From contig JALQBC010000051.1 in NCBI GenBank assembly GCA_023375675.1, positions 62,001 through 126,000 of the forward strand: a DNA stretch of 64,000 nt, read 5' to 3'. This document shows positions 21,678 through 33,200 of this stretch, piece after piece (the first letter of the stretch is position 1; each line of letters starts with the position of its first letter). Position numbers and translations under genes: made by a program. The notes beneath the pieces are model-generated. The model was not told the DNA's origin, ran no database searches, and saw nothing but the letters and a program-made list of their open reading frames with translations. The DNA is from Cytospora piceicola (lineage: Eukaryota > Ascomycota > Sordariomycetes > Diaporthales > Cytosporaceae).

Positions 21678-23324
21678 CTAAGAAACGGAGAATATGCTCA
21701 GCCTGGACTGCTCACCACTCCTCGCCCCGACGCCCGGGTCCCCCGCGTACACCGGCCCCGCCGCCCCAGAGGACGGGAGTAGCCCGCCGCCGCCGCCGCC
21801 GTCATCGCTCACTTTCAGATGTGCGTCCAGCGCCTTCTTGCTCGGGTAGGCCTTCTCGCAGCAGCCCGGGACGGGGCACACGAGCAGGTGCTCCGCCTTG
21901 ACGTGCCACACCAGTGCGTTGTTGGACGTGAAGCTCGCCGCCTTGCACGACACCCAGTTGCACGTGAAGCTGTGCTCGGCCTGGTAGTGCGCGTTGAGCC
22001 CCGCCTCGTTGCGGAACCGCGCGCTGCAGTGCGGGCCCAGGCAGAGGAGGAGCTCGGGCTCGGGGTCTGGTCGTGGCTGTGGGTCTGGTGGGGGCTTCGG
22101 GTGTGGAGCCGTCGCTGGTGCTGCTGCTGTCGCTATTGGTGGTGGCTGTGGTGGTGGTGCGAGCACGTACGGATGAGTGGCTGGGGGCTGGAAGCGAGTT
22201 GATGGGGCGGCGGTCGCTGGCATAGCGTTTGCTATCTCGTCTTGTGGTGCTGAGGGGGGGAGAGGAGGTTGTGTTTGCTGCTGCTGCTGCTGCTGATATG
22301 CGTGTTGCACGGGTTTTGCTTGGCGCCGGTGTCGCTTTCGGGCCTGCAGTGAGCCTGGCCTTCGAGAGTTGGCCGTGTTCTCCGGGGTTACCAGACTCGT
22401 GTTCGAGAAGGTCCGGGACATGTTACCGACGCTGCTCCCGCCGACGGACGAGGCACGAGATCCCGAGACGTCGGAGCCGATGCGGCTGGTAGCAGGGCTA
22501 GCTGGACTGGCGATAACGTAGTTGCTACCATGCTCGTCGTCCATGCCCTTGTTCTGTCTGCTCGTGATGCGCTGGGAAGGAGCTGGAGCTCCAGCAGGCT
22601 GGTCGGTGGTGGTGGCAGCAGCAGCAGCGGCACCGCCGCCCGGCACCGCCGCCTCGCCGTCGTCAAAGGCGGGATCATCATCGAGCCTCGCCCACGAGAT
22701 GGCATCCAGCGGGTTGAAGCTGATGGGGTCGTTCAGTAGTAGACTGTTGGTGTCATACGGATCCCGCGGTGTCTCATCCACGTGGTGGTGGAACAGCAGG
22801 GGTCCGAAGCCAAAGGTGCCAGTTCCGGAACCGCTGAAGGAGTCGAAGGCGCCCCATTTGTTCAGTCCCTTTTTCACGTCCATGGATTCCGGATCGGCGG
22901 TCGGGACGGGAGGCTCCATAGACCCATTGTTGTTGTTGTTGTGGTTGGCGGTAGATGTGGATGCGGCAGTGGATGCGTTCGTGTTATTGTTAGTGGTGCT
23001 GGTCAGGGCCTGATGATGAGGGGTATCCTGGTGTTGATGCTGTTGCTGATGCTGCTGTTGTTGGTTGTTGACAGTCGAAACTCCATCTTGTTGATGTTGA
23101 TGCTGATGCTGATGCTGACGAGCTAGCTGTTGGTGTGAAGAGGTGCCGGATGCGGGTACCCGCTGCGGTTGCAGCAGGTTTATCTGAGCATGAGGGACTG
23201 GTGGCTGTGGCAGACGATGCTTTTTGCTATGCTTCTGGGCACGGCTTCCACCACTGTTGCTTCCATTGCCACTGCCTTGTCGATGGCTGTGCGATGAGTG
23301 TTGATGTCTCCCCTCGTTTGCCAT
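21678..23324 (-). CDS. Q/P/A-rich protein with C-terminal C2H2-like zinc fingers
   Basis: A single 548-aa frame. The first ~430 residues are low-complexity: His/Gln runs near 65-105, Asn/Thr-rich stretches, Ala runs, and a Ser-rich block with SRIGSDVSGSRASSVGGSS. A folded region near 430-515 has three Cys/His modules: CLGPHCSARFRNEAGLNAH, then CNWVSCKAASFTSNNALVWH, and CPVPGCCEKAYPSKKALDAH. These are C2H2-type and suggest a nuclear DNA-binding protein; the target is unknown. The Gly-rich tail GGGGGG after the last finger may be intron-derived: GTGAGC directly after the ALDAHLK codons could be a donor. The N-terminus is well supported, the extreme C-terminus uncertain. Confidence 0.72.
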   Translation of the reverse strand: MANEGRHQHSSHSHRQGSGNGSNSGGSRAQKHSKKHRLPQPPVPHAQINLLQPQRVPASGTSSHQQLARQHQHQHQHQQDGVSTVNNQQQQHQQQHQHQDTPHHQALTSTTNNNTNASTAASTSTANHNNNNNGSMEPPVPTADPESMDVKKGLNKWGAFDSFSGSGTGTFGFGPLLFHHHVDETPRDPYDTNSLLLNDPISFNPLDAISWARLDDDPAFDDGEAAVPGGGAAAAAATTTDQPAGAPAPSQRITSRQNKGMDDEHGSNYVIASPASPATSRIGSDVSGSRASSVGGSSVGNMSRTFSNTSLVTPENTANSRRPGSLQARKRHRRQAKPVQHAYQQQQQQQTQPPLPPSAPQDEIANAMPATAAPSTRFQPPATHPYVLAPPPQPPPIATAAAPATAPHPKPPPDPQPRPDPEPELLLCLGPHCSARFRNEAGLNAHYQAEHSFTCNWVSCKAASFTSNNALVWHVKAEHLLVCPVPGCCEKAYPSKKALDAHLKVSDDGGGGGGLLPSSGAAGPVYAGDPGVGARSGEQSRLSIFSVS

Positions 23325-26300
23325 CTCCTCTTTGGGCCAAAGGGGGTCAAGACGGACAGGTCAGACGCTCAAGGTGTTTGGCGGAGGACCAGCCTAGGTA
23401 GCTAGCCCTGGGGGTAGGTAAGTAGATCTCTTACTCTCTCGCTCTGGATCTCGCTTGTCCCATCGATCGACCAACGAGAAGTGTCGTCTTAGCGAGGGAG
23501 CAGCAGTAGCAGCAGAAGGTGACCAGACTGACTGACTGACTGACTGGGAACGGGAGAGCAAAGAACGCTTCGCTCTGTGCATCACAGTTTACTTTAGTTC
23601 CGTGTGTGTTGGGACTTGAGGAGAGTGTCACAAGCATGCGGAGCCCATCTTGTATTTTAATGCAAGCCATGCCAGTCCATGACACGACTATCTATCTCTC
23701 CGGTGACCTCGCAGCCTCTCATTCTCCGAGGCTTGGCCCCCCCACCCCTTTCCTCCCTTGGTGCTAACCCCCCACCGTCTTACGACCTGATGTGGTGTGT
23801 GGTGTGGGTGTGGTGTGGTGTGGTGGTGCTTTATTGCTGCTCGCTGCTTTGCTGCTACTGTACTCTGCTGCAGCAGCATAACCGAAAGAGAGAGAGAGAG
23901 AGACTGAAATGGTGTGGCTTGCGCCTCGAGATGCCGTTAGTGCAGGGGGCCCCATCGAGACCGACACAGGTGATAGGTTCAATGGATCCTTGGTGGGTGC
24001 ACAAAGGCATTATGGCCGCCAATCGCGATGCGGCCCTGTTTCCCCGGCTCTTGCAATATGTACTGTGTTGTGTCCTCCTGTGTCTAGTACCATTAATGCA
24101 TCTTTTAATGGGGTCTGGGAGAGAGGGGGAACTGGGGGAGCCGTAGTTCCAGTCGATGATACGTACGTACATGTATCCATAGGAATTCATGCAGTCTTAA
24201 GGCGGATACTCTTCATAAATGTTTCATTATAAGGATCACGATAGATCGCTGTTGTTATCCACCTGACCCTACTCCATACGATTTAACCGCTGAAGAAGGG
24301 CGTCTAACCCGCTCGTGCATGTATCAAGACGGGGGGAAAAAGCAAACACCCTTTTCCCGGTGGAGAAATTCCGATGTCAATCCGTTTGCCTGCTGCAAAG
24401 CACCGCTCTTTTCAGACTATTCCCGGGCCATGGTTGGTCCGACCGAGTCTGTGGTCGCTGCAGACGCCCTCGAGACCGGTCAGGGCCTGCCTGGCTGCCA
24501 CTATCCGCATCGCGAAGGACGCCCATCGATGGTGAAGATTGATAGTCTGTCTCTTTCAAGCAGTCCAGCAGCCTGTGTGACCAGCGCTTTGTTCACTGAC
24601 TGGCTGACTAGATCTCCGGCTTTCCAGGAGGTGGAGCCGCCTTACGCATATTAAGGTCGTGTAACTCCACTTTATGTCGAGGACCCGGGAATATTCAATA
24701 GCTAGACCAAGACGGCGAGATAGTGATCAAGATCGCATGGAGATTGTGTTACAGCCCTCCTTACCGGTTGTCCTCTGGTGCGTTGATCTGTCTCACCCTC
24801 TCCCGGGTGTTAATGAGATTTGGAAAGGGGGGGGGGGAGCGATTATTGATATGTTATGATGACTCCTCACAACATCACGGCAACTTTCAGTGTTCAGCGC
24901 CAATTCGAAATCCTGGTATGGCCGAATAAGTGCACCTCTTCCGAATGTTCTTTGTCATGGTGTTTTGGCGAAGAGAAATATTCGAATCGAGGAGACAACA
25001 AACATTTAACGATAAGGTTCGGCCCGAATATACTCCACCACTCTTGACTGACGAGAGATCGACCTAGTTCCACACCCCCATCATGACCACTCCTGCTCGT
25101 TCCCCCGGGGAAACTGGAATGGAACCCAACGGTATCTTGCAGCTTCCTACAGAGATTGGCGAGACCGGCGAGACAGGGGGCCCGCAAACCCTCGTCACCC
25201 AACAATCAAAGACGAACCAGTGGGGGGTTTTTGTCTCGGAGTTTGGAGGTGTTGCTTTGCATGAGGGACCATGATATCCACTGGGGTCCAACGATTGGGT
25301 TTATCTATAAGAGTCGGTACACTGTACACGCGTACACCCACCGAGGTTGGATGAAGGCTCGCGGCACCCTGGGAGCAAGAAGAGCAAGAAAAATCTGGTG
25401 CAGCGGGTTTCATTCCTTCAACCTCGTCAACCTCAAGGTCCGGAGTGGACAAGACACGGGGATCTATGCATGTGCTTATAGGTACCATCAGTGGAAATTC
25501 CCTTAATCCCCCTCCAAGACCATTCGCCGGTAGGAACACATCCCTCGGTTCAGGAACCAAATTATTCAACTAAGGATCAGTACATATAGCTATTGAGAAC
25601 TCGCTGTATTTGCAGCGCAGAATCTATTCTGGTGACCAACTGCAGCATACCTTAGCACAAGAACTTTGCTGTGGATGCCATCTGTCACAAATGAACGAAT
25701 TATTGCTTTCCCAGAGGTCCAAAATGCGTTCGTGACAGCTCTGGTTGTAATTCCCTACCCATAATTGTGCAGCTACAGATGCATATGCATACAGAATGCT
25801 ACATAGTCAGAAACACTGCGTGTCAAGACCTCTATATACAGTCATCGCACTGAGGTTAGTCCTGGGAAGGTAGTGACTGCTGCGTGAAAGGTCTGGCAGT
25901 GTTGTTCAATATTGCTGGGGTCTTATACAGCTTCTGCGGATATTTTGAAGGGCAAAGACACTCCTGTTTCTAAGGGTTTCTATCCCGAGAGGATGAAGCC
26001 CTTGCTGTAAGTGTCCATTAGTAAAGGGGGTTCCGGCTAACTATTTGCCTGCTCCAAGCTTTCACCGCATTTTTTTCTCAGCTATGTTTAGACTCTCTAT
26101 CTGTTCCCATTATAATGACCGTCCCGTAGCCACACAATTTGGCTCTGTGTATATGTTTGCAGACAATTCTGTCTTTTATATAAGTAGCTAGAAGAGTTTT
26201 CTTTTTTAATGTTGGTTGAAAGTAGTTCAAAACACATTTCACTGACTTTTAGAAGTCTTGAAGGGTGTAAATTACGTACGTGGGAAAGTTCCAGAACTAC

Positions 26301-26629
26301 CTAGGTACTAGTGACAAACGCGAGAGCATGCTCACTGCTCAGTCTCTGTTGCCTTATGGAGATTTGTTTGCCAAATCATCAGCGGGGCTTTGGACAATAT
26401 CTGTTGTCACAAACCGTTATGACCAGAGCCAAGTCCGTCTGACCGATCAGCTGCTAACATGGATGCCGACAGTCCCGGTCCACGCGTCCCCTGAACTCTG
26501 TAGAATAACACGGACAATTTGGATACACTTTTGGTTCAACATGAAATTGGACATAAATATGTGGGGATATTTGCCCGTCTACACGCCATCGAGTCTCCTC
26601 ACTGCAACGCTCAACTAAAGAGGAGAAAG
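23325..26629. other. Gene-poor region, left part
   Basis: 3.3 kb with only short frames lacking codon bias. It contains an AGAG microsatellite (23886-23903), a GACT-type run (about 23524-23546) and a poly-G run near 24828. A TACCTAGGTA palindrome lies at 26298-26307. A 96-codon frame at 26328-26618 ends just before the MITE, but its composition does not support a gene. Confidence 0.45.
26298..26307. repeat. Palindrome TACCTAGGTA
   Basis: Perfect 10-bp palindrome, identical to the copies at 3448 and 43565; see findings. Confidence 0.8.
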
Positions 26630-26896
26630 TACATGTCACAGGGATTAAAAATGTTAATTGCTGACGGTGTAAAACGGTTGGCTAGAGGGGGCAGATCAAA
26701 GCAGATCCGTTCTCTTCACCAGAATCTATATGGGAAGAACATTACGGTTAGACCCAGAACGGTGGCGAGACTGACGTTTTATCTCCAGTGCTCCTGTCGA
26801 TGAGTTACTTGTCCAGCGAACCAGTATAGGAACGGTACCCTCCTCTTAAAACGGAAGGATTTTTAAATTTAACATTTTTAATCCCTGTGACATGTA
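26630..26896. mobile_element. MITE with perfect 28-bp terminal inverted repeats including TA ends
   Basis: The sequence at 26630-26657 (starting TACATGTCACAGGGATTAAA) is the exact reverse complement of 26869-26896. The outermost TA on each side can be read as the duplicated target, leaving a 263-bp element (26632-26894) with 26-bp inverted repeats. TA duplication is the hallmark of Tc1/mariner (Fot1/pogo-like) transposition. The interior has no transposase-sized frame, so it is non-autonomous. The perfect match of the two ends suggests a fairly recent insertion that has escaped repeat-induced mutation at its termini. No second copy was seen in the window. Confidence 0.85.
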
Positions 26897-27168
26897 TTGT
26901 GAGCTTTCATAAAGATGACGGGTCGTCTACAGGCTTTTTCAATACATTTATGGACAAACATTGGAGGTGCTGCATTAACATGACACTGTCGACTTGAGAT
27001 AACATGGCTGAGTCCTGAGCACTCGAAAGTGAGCATGCTTTGGTGCTAAAATCGGACCGCAGAACCATATGAATTGGGCAATCGATATGTGTGTGCGATC
27101 TATGTGTTGGAAGTCAAACCATCAGGGTGGGTTAGGTAACCCGCACCGGCACACATCATGTTACTCTG

Positions 27169-27179
27169 TATATAAATAG
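27169..27179 (+). promoter_or_regulatory. TATA box (TATATAAATAG) of an orphan promoter
   Basis: A good TATA element is followed by a CT-rich leader and ATG 27223, but the frame from that ATG has only 23 codons (27223-27294, beginning MQCTYS). Either a short peptide, a noncoding transcript or a decayed gene lies here. Confidence 0.4.
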
Positions 27180-27417
27180 CGCTGTCCCCGTCATGTAGTT
27201 TCCCAGAGACTCTCGCTCTTCGATGCAATGCACCTACTCACTTCATTTCCTGCTCAACACTATGAAGCTCAATATCCATGAGCCGGTGCTATAGTACCAG
27301 GTCGCCACTCGTCATCGGTGTCTGGACAATCAGTTGGCATGATGATGAGTGTTGCTCAAACTTGTCAGCAAGGATTAAGCAAGGTTGAGAGTAGTCTGGT
27401 GTATTCAAGTATAATTG

Positions 27418-27448
27418 ATATATATACATATATATACATATATATACA
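27418..27448. repeat. TATACA-type microsatellite
   Basis: About three tandem ATATATACAT units. Confidence 0.8.
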
Positions 27449-28310
27449 TGTCGTAAGTCTACAGCAAAGCTGAGAGAGTGTATGGATGTGTTGGCTGACT
27501 GCAGTCGCACGGGGTAATTACAGGGAAGAATAATTAAAAAGGCCTGGTTGACCCTGTTGAAATCCACTAACAATAGCAAGCACTGAACACGCAGCAACAA
27601 CGCCACATCCTGTTAGAGCTTCCTTCACCTAACTCAGGCGTAAGGCTTGAACGGCTTATTATCGCCATTCCAATGATTCGTTCCCGACCGCCGCACCGCC
27701 TAACTGGTATTAACTGGAGCCCCCTGGGAAAATAGCAGGCAGAAAAATAAAAACGGGGTGTGTGGCAAGTTACAACCCCTATTTTTCCCTTCCCGAGTCC
27801 CTCCTAGCAGCCGGGCAACCGGGCTGCCGGGTAGCTGGGCCTGCTGGGTTGTTTTGGGCCCCTGAGTCTTAGCTTTGACAAGGCCAGCAGGGCCTGATTG
27901 AAAGCCACCAGTCACTTCCGGGTATGATACAGCACACTCAAGTCACGACACTTACTTTGCAATTGATCAGGTGCCACTTGCAAGTTGCTGCATTCCCGTT
28001 TGAAACGGTCTGTTGTTCGTGTCTCCACGTGCGCGTTCAGTTGTCCACCCACCGCTCACACAGAGCAGCATAAGGCCATTCGACCTCTTCGTCTCAGACC
28101 AAACCTCTGATACTTCCACAAACAACCTCAGACTGAGATAAATCACTGCCACATTCTCAGTAGAGCATTTCACTTAACCAGTCGAGAGCCTGTGGTTGCA
28201 GTGCCAAGGAGCAGTTGGCTATTTAATCAAGTAGCTAGCTATACGACGCTGAAGCTCACGGGCGTGGGGTGATATATCTCAACTCATCTCAGCTGCAGGT
28301 CGTCGCCGTC

Positions 28311-29858
28311 ATGGACAAACACATTGTCTATGACAAGGAGCTCAGCAAGGCCGATGCCTTGGTACTCAAGACCCTCGCGGCCGACATCAAGGACGTCTCA
28401 GCCAAGGAGCCCCTTTCCAATGGTGTGAATGGCAACGGCAACGGTCACACCAAGACCGCCAATGGTACTACACGACCTGCCCCTCCCCCTCCCATCCTTG
28501 AGCCTTCCTGAGCCATCTTGCTAAACGTTACTCACAGGCTCGGCTCAACCCGCAGAAGGCGTCATTAGCGAGGACGAGGCCATCCGCGACGAGGCTGCCT
28601 TGTCGACTCTGACGGGCTGGAACGACCCGGACAGTGTCAACTTCGAGCCCGCCGTCTTCAACACGTGGGACCTGAGCGACCTGGCCAAGCTGCCGCCCGT
28701 GCTGGGCCGCCTGCTCAACTCGTACATCGCGCTGGCCAAGTCCATCGTCCGCGTCGAGACGGACATCGTCTTCATCACCCATCTGGTCCTGTACTTCACC
28801 ACCTCGGTGCCCTCCGCCCTGTGGCTCTTCCACCACTTCAGCTGGTGGCACGGTGTCATGCACACCGTCATGCAGGTGTCCTTCACGGGTGGTTACACGC
28901 TTATGATGCATCAGCATATCCATGGCCGTGGTGTGCTGAACAAGTCCTACGCCTGGTTTGATATGATCTTCCCCTACCTTCTGGACCCGCTCATGGGCCA
29001 CACCTGGAACTCATATTTCTAGTTAGTAGACATTTCACTCCTTTTGTTTGATTCCACACACTGACCTCAAATCCCATAGCCACCACGTCAAGCATCACCA
29101 CGTCGAAGGAAACGGTCCGGACGACCTGTCTTCCACCATTCGACACCAGCGTGACAGCCTCTCGCACTTCCTCCAGTATGTCGGGCGGTTCTACTTCTTC
29201 ATCTGGTTCGATCTCCCGGGATACTTCCTGAGGAAGAACAGGCCGCTGTTTGCAGCCAAGGCAGCGTTCTGGGAGTTCAGCAGCTACGCGTTGCAGTACA
29301 CCATGTGGAAGCTCAACTGGAGGGCCTCCATCTTCGTGTTCCTGTTGCCGCTGGTCATTATGCGGTTCGGCTTGATGATTGGCAACTGGGGCCAGCACGC
29401 GCTCGTGGACAGAGATGAGCCGGATAGCGATTACCGGTCGAGCATCACACTTCTCGATGTCCCTGTGAGTTATTCATATCCCCCTCAAAACTTGACAAGA
29501 ATGCCAGTCTAATTCATAATTCTTCCACCAGAGCAACCGCTACTGCTTCAACGACGGTTACCACACCTCTCATCATCTCAACCCGCTGAGGCACTGGCGT
29601 GAACACCCCGTCGCCTTCCTGAAGGCCAAGCACACGTACGCTGCGAACGGTGCTCTCGTCTTCCACAACATCGACTACCTCATGATGACGGTGACGCTGC
29701 TGCGGAAGGACTACATGAAACTCGCAAAGTGCATGGTGCCCATCGGGGAGGCGCAGATACGGATGACCATGGAGGAGCGGGCGGAGATGCTGAAGAGGCA
29801 CACGATCGCGTTCACGGAGGAGGACATCAAGGCCAAGTACGGGAACAAGGATGAGTAA
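28311..29858 (+). CDS. Membrane fatty acid desaturase family protein
   Basis: Four exons (28311-28464, 28538-29021, 29080-29464, 29532-29858) give 449 aa. All three histidine clusters of the membrane desaturase/hydroxylase superfamily are present: HQHIH, HHVKHHH (split by intron 2 just before it) and HTSHH. Hydrophobic stretches between them (IVFITHLVLYFTTSV, ASIFVFLLPLVIM) fit membrane helices. These clusters bind a di-iron centre in the ER membrane and use cytochrome b5-type electrons in known relatives. No cytochrome b5 domain is fused. The regiospecificity and lipid substrate cannot be read. The N-terminal ~60 residues are polar and Gly/Asn-rich. Confidence 0.88.
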
Positions 29859-30249
29859 AGGGTCGGCCATCCCACCCATCGCACTCTGCCATGCAAGGGA
29901 ACGAAACCCCGGACGACAGCAGAAGAATAGCAATGGTATACGAGAACGACATGTATGAATACATACACTTGGGATTGGGCATAGAAGGATAAGTAGACTA
30001 GACGCATCTCGTCTCAATATGCATAGCGATGAAGACTGCCAAGCCTCAAGGTGAAATACACGGTTTTCAGCAAGGCAGCTGAACTTCAGCGAGGGTACCC
30101 TAGGGTAGCAAGGCCACGGCTAATCAACACGAAATTCCTCGGATTATCAAGTACCAAGTCCGTTACAGGTCTGAAGAAAACAAATGCTCTGCTTTATTTC
30201 ATGTCGTATCGAACAGTCATCGTGTACTAAGCACTATAAACACTCTCTC
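29859..30249. other. Convergent 3' region of desaturase and OXP1
   Basis: 391 bp between two stop codons; 3' UTRs, nothing else recognised. Confidence 0.5.
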
Positions 30250-33200
30250 TTACTCCTTCGCCCCCCAAGCACCACCACCAGGTGATATTACCACCACCCT
30301 CTCGCCCTTCCCCAACCTCGTCGTGGCCTTTCCACCCAGATTCACCACCTGCTCCTGCCCGTGCTCATCCAGCCTCACGATCAAATTCACGCCGCTCTGA
30401 CCATCTCCACCGCCCTCCATACCAAACGGCCTCCTACTCCTCCTCTCACTGAGGATGCTACACTGCACCGGCACGCGGAACTCAATCTCCCGCACGGTGC
30501 CATCGCCACCATCAAACTTCCCCTTCCCGCCCGACCCCTCCCGGAGCCCGAACCGGCGCAGCACGCAGGGGTACCTCTTCTCAAACACCTCCGGGTCCGT
30601 GATGCGCGTGTTGGTCATGTGGCAGTGGACCCCCGAGGTGCCCCTCCACGTCGGCCCGGCGCCCGCCCCGCCCGCGATGGTCTCGTAGCACCCGAACCCC
30701 TCGACGTGCTCCCCCGTGGCGGGGTCCTTCCCGCCCGTGCCGAACGTGAGGTTGTTGCAGCAGCCCTGGGAGGCGGCGCAGGCGCGGAACGCCCTGAGCA
30801 CGACGTCCGTCACGCGCTGCGACGTCAGCACGTTGCCGCCCACGACGCCGAGGCCCTTGGCCGGGGACAGGATGCTGTTGTCCGGCACGACGATGTCGAT
30901 GGGGTTGAGGCAGCCCTGGTTCAGCGGGATGGCGCTGTCGACCAGGCTGCGGAGGCAGTAGATGATGGCCGAGTTGGTGATGGCGATGGGCGCGTTGGTG
31001 TTGCCGAGGACCTGCGGCCCCGTGCCCGTGAAGTCGAAGGTCGCGGAGCCGTCCTCGCGCATGGTGATGGCCAGCTTGATGGGCGTGCCGTCGTCCATGT
31101 AGTCGACGGCCTCGAGCGTCGGCCCGTGCCTGGCCAGCGTCTCCTTGAGGAGCTCCCGCACGGCGATCTCCGCCGTCGTCTGGATCGCGTACATGTACCG
31201 GTGCACCGTCTCCAGGCCGAACTCGCTGATGAGCGCGCGGATCAGATTGATGCCCTTCTGGTTCGCCGCGAGCTGCGCCTTGAGGTCCGAGATGTTGTCG
31301 GCCAGCTTGCGCGTGCCCGAGCAGCCCTCGTACTGGGCCGGCTCGACCAGGAGCAATCTTGTGATCTCCTCCTCGTTGAACACGCCCTCCGACACCAGCT
31401 TGGTGGACTCGATAGCGGCGCCTTCCTGCCAGAGGGCGGCGGAGTTGGGCGGCATGGAGCCTGGTAGGATGCCACCAATATCGGCGTGGTGGCCTCGGCT
31501 CGCGATGTAGAAGGCCAGGCTTCCGTCATGGTGGAACACGGGTGTGATGACCGTGATGTCTGGCAAGTGGGTGCCACCGCAGGAAGGGTGGTTGGACACC
31601 AGGACATCGCCATCCTTGAGCTTGCCCTCCCACAGGTTGTGCTGGTAGCGAACGGCGAATTGCATCGAGCCCAAATGGACAGGCACATGGGGTGCGTTGG
31701 CGACGAGGCCGCCGTCGGGCGAGAAGATGGCACACGAAAAGTCAAGCCGCTCCTTGATGTTGGTAGAAACGGCGGTCTTTTGGAGGGTACGTCCCATCTG
31801 CTCCGCGATGGACATAAAGCGATGACCGAAGATGGACAGTTGGATTGGTGAGAACTCAGATGCGGTGTTAGAGGTAGTGGTGGGGGTAGAGTGGCGGTCG
31901 ACGACGACGTAGCTGGGGAGGATAGTAGCAGTCGAGTTGGGAGTCACAACGATGGTCTGTGTCTTGTCGATGATGAGGGCCGGGCCCTCGATCGAAGTAC
32001 CAGCAGCAAGGGTCTGCAGCTCGAAGGTGGGTGTCTCGTTCCAACCACCTTCTGCGAAGTAGACCTTGCTGGTTCCATTCGAAGCTGGCAACTTCAGGGC
32101 GGCGTCTCCGAACTCCTTGAGCTGTGCGTAGGGACTCTTCTCAACCTTTGAGTGCGCCGCTCCAGTAGCGCGGACACGGATGTCGTCGACAATGATGGCC
32201 TTGTCAGGGAAGTTGAACCCGAACTCACGCTTATGCGCCTTTTCGAACTCGGCCTTGAAGTCCCATTCGTCGCCCTTCAGGATCATCAGCGAGCTGTTAG
32301 AGCCTGAGTATCGCATGTTCAGGTAGTAGTCGTGAGATACCCGATCCTCGGTGAAACCCTGGCTCTTCAGCTCATCCGAAGCCGAAGCCGCCAAGCTGTT
32401 GAGCTGCTCGTGGATTGAAGCAGACGCCTCAGGCGTATATGTGACTGCAGCTGGCTTTTGTACCTCGTGGACGACATCTGCCAGTGACATTCCGTATGCT
32501 GAGAGGATAGAAGAGTACTTGTGGATGATGATCCGTGATATGCCCAGAACCGATGCGACCGAGCAGGCATGTTGACCACCGGCACCACCGAAGCAAGCCA
32601 AGTGGTGAGCGGATGTCTCGTAGCCACGGGCCTCCGTGAGTGCACGAATTGGCCTTGCCATGCCCTCGTTAGCAACCTCCAGGAAACCCATAGCCACCTC
32701 TTCAGCAGAGAATGGTGAAAGTCCTGAGCGTTTCCGGTCGGCGTTAATGTCATCCGTCATGGCCACGAACTTCTCAGTGGTGATTTCTCGGTTCAAAGGC
32801 TCGTTTTCCTTAGGTCCAAACACCTTGGGGAAATACTCGGGCAATAGCCGGCCTAAGAAGAGGTTTGCGTCTGTGACTGTCAGGGGGCCTCCTTTCCTGT
32901 AGCACGCAGGACCTGGATGGGCACTGGCAGACTCGGGACCAACGTTGAAGAGACCGTTCTTCCAGGTCAATATCGAGCCTCCACCGGCAGCAACAGTCTG
33001 GATATCCAGCTGAGGACTCTGCACACTGATACCGGCTGTTGTCGTCTCGAAGACATGGTTGTAAACGCCTGCGTACCGAGACACATCCGTTGACGTGCCA
33101 CCCATGTCGAAGCCGATAACAGGTTTCCGCTCCTCCTCGTCCCACGACGTTTGGGCATACCCGACGACACCGCCAGCCGGCCCTGAGAGGATAGCCTTCA

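Larger units (their letters stand above)
26897..28310. other. Gene-poor region, right part, up to the desaturase gene
   Basis: It contains a strong-looking promoter at 27169 with only a tiny ORF behind it (listed separately), a TATACA microsatellite near 27418-27448, and at the right the promoter and leader of the desaturase gene. No other gene recognised. Confidence 0.45.

Noticed and set aside
26328..26618. 96-codon frame ending just before the MITE, with a TATATAAG about 150 bp upstream
   Set aside because: Third positions show no bias and the peptide resembles no family; position next to the MITE is probably chance.
30361..31467. 368-codon plus-strand frame opposite 5-oxoprolinase
   Set aside because: It is a mirror of the GC-rich third positions of OXP1; the peptide is Arg/Pro/Ala-rich noise.
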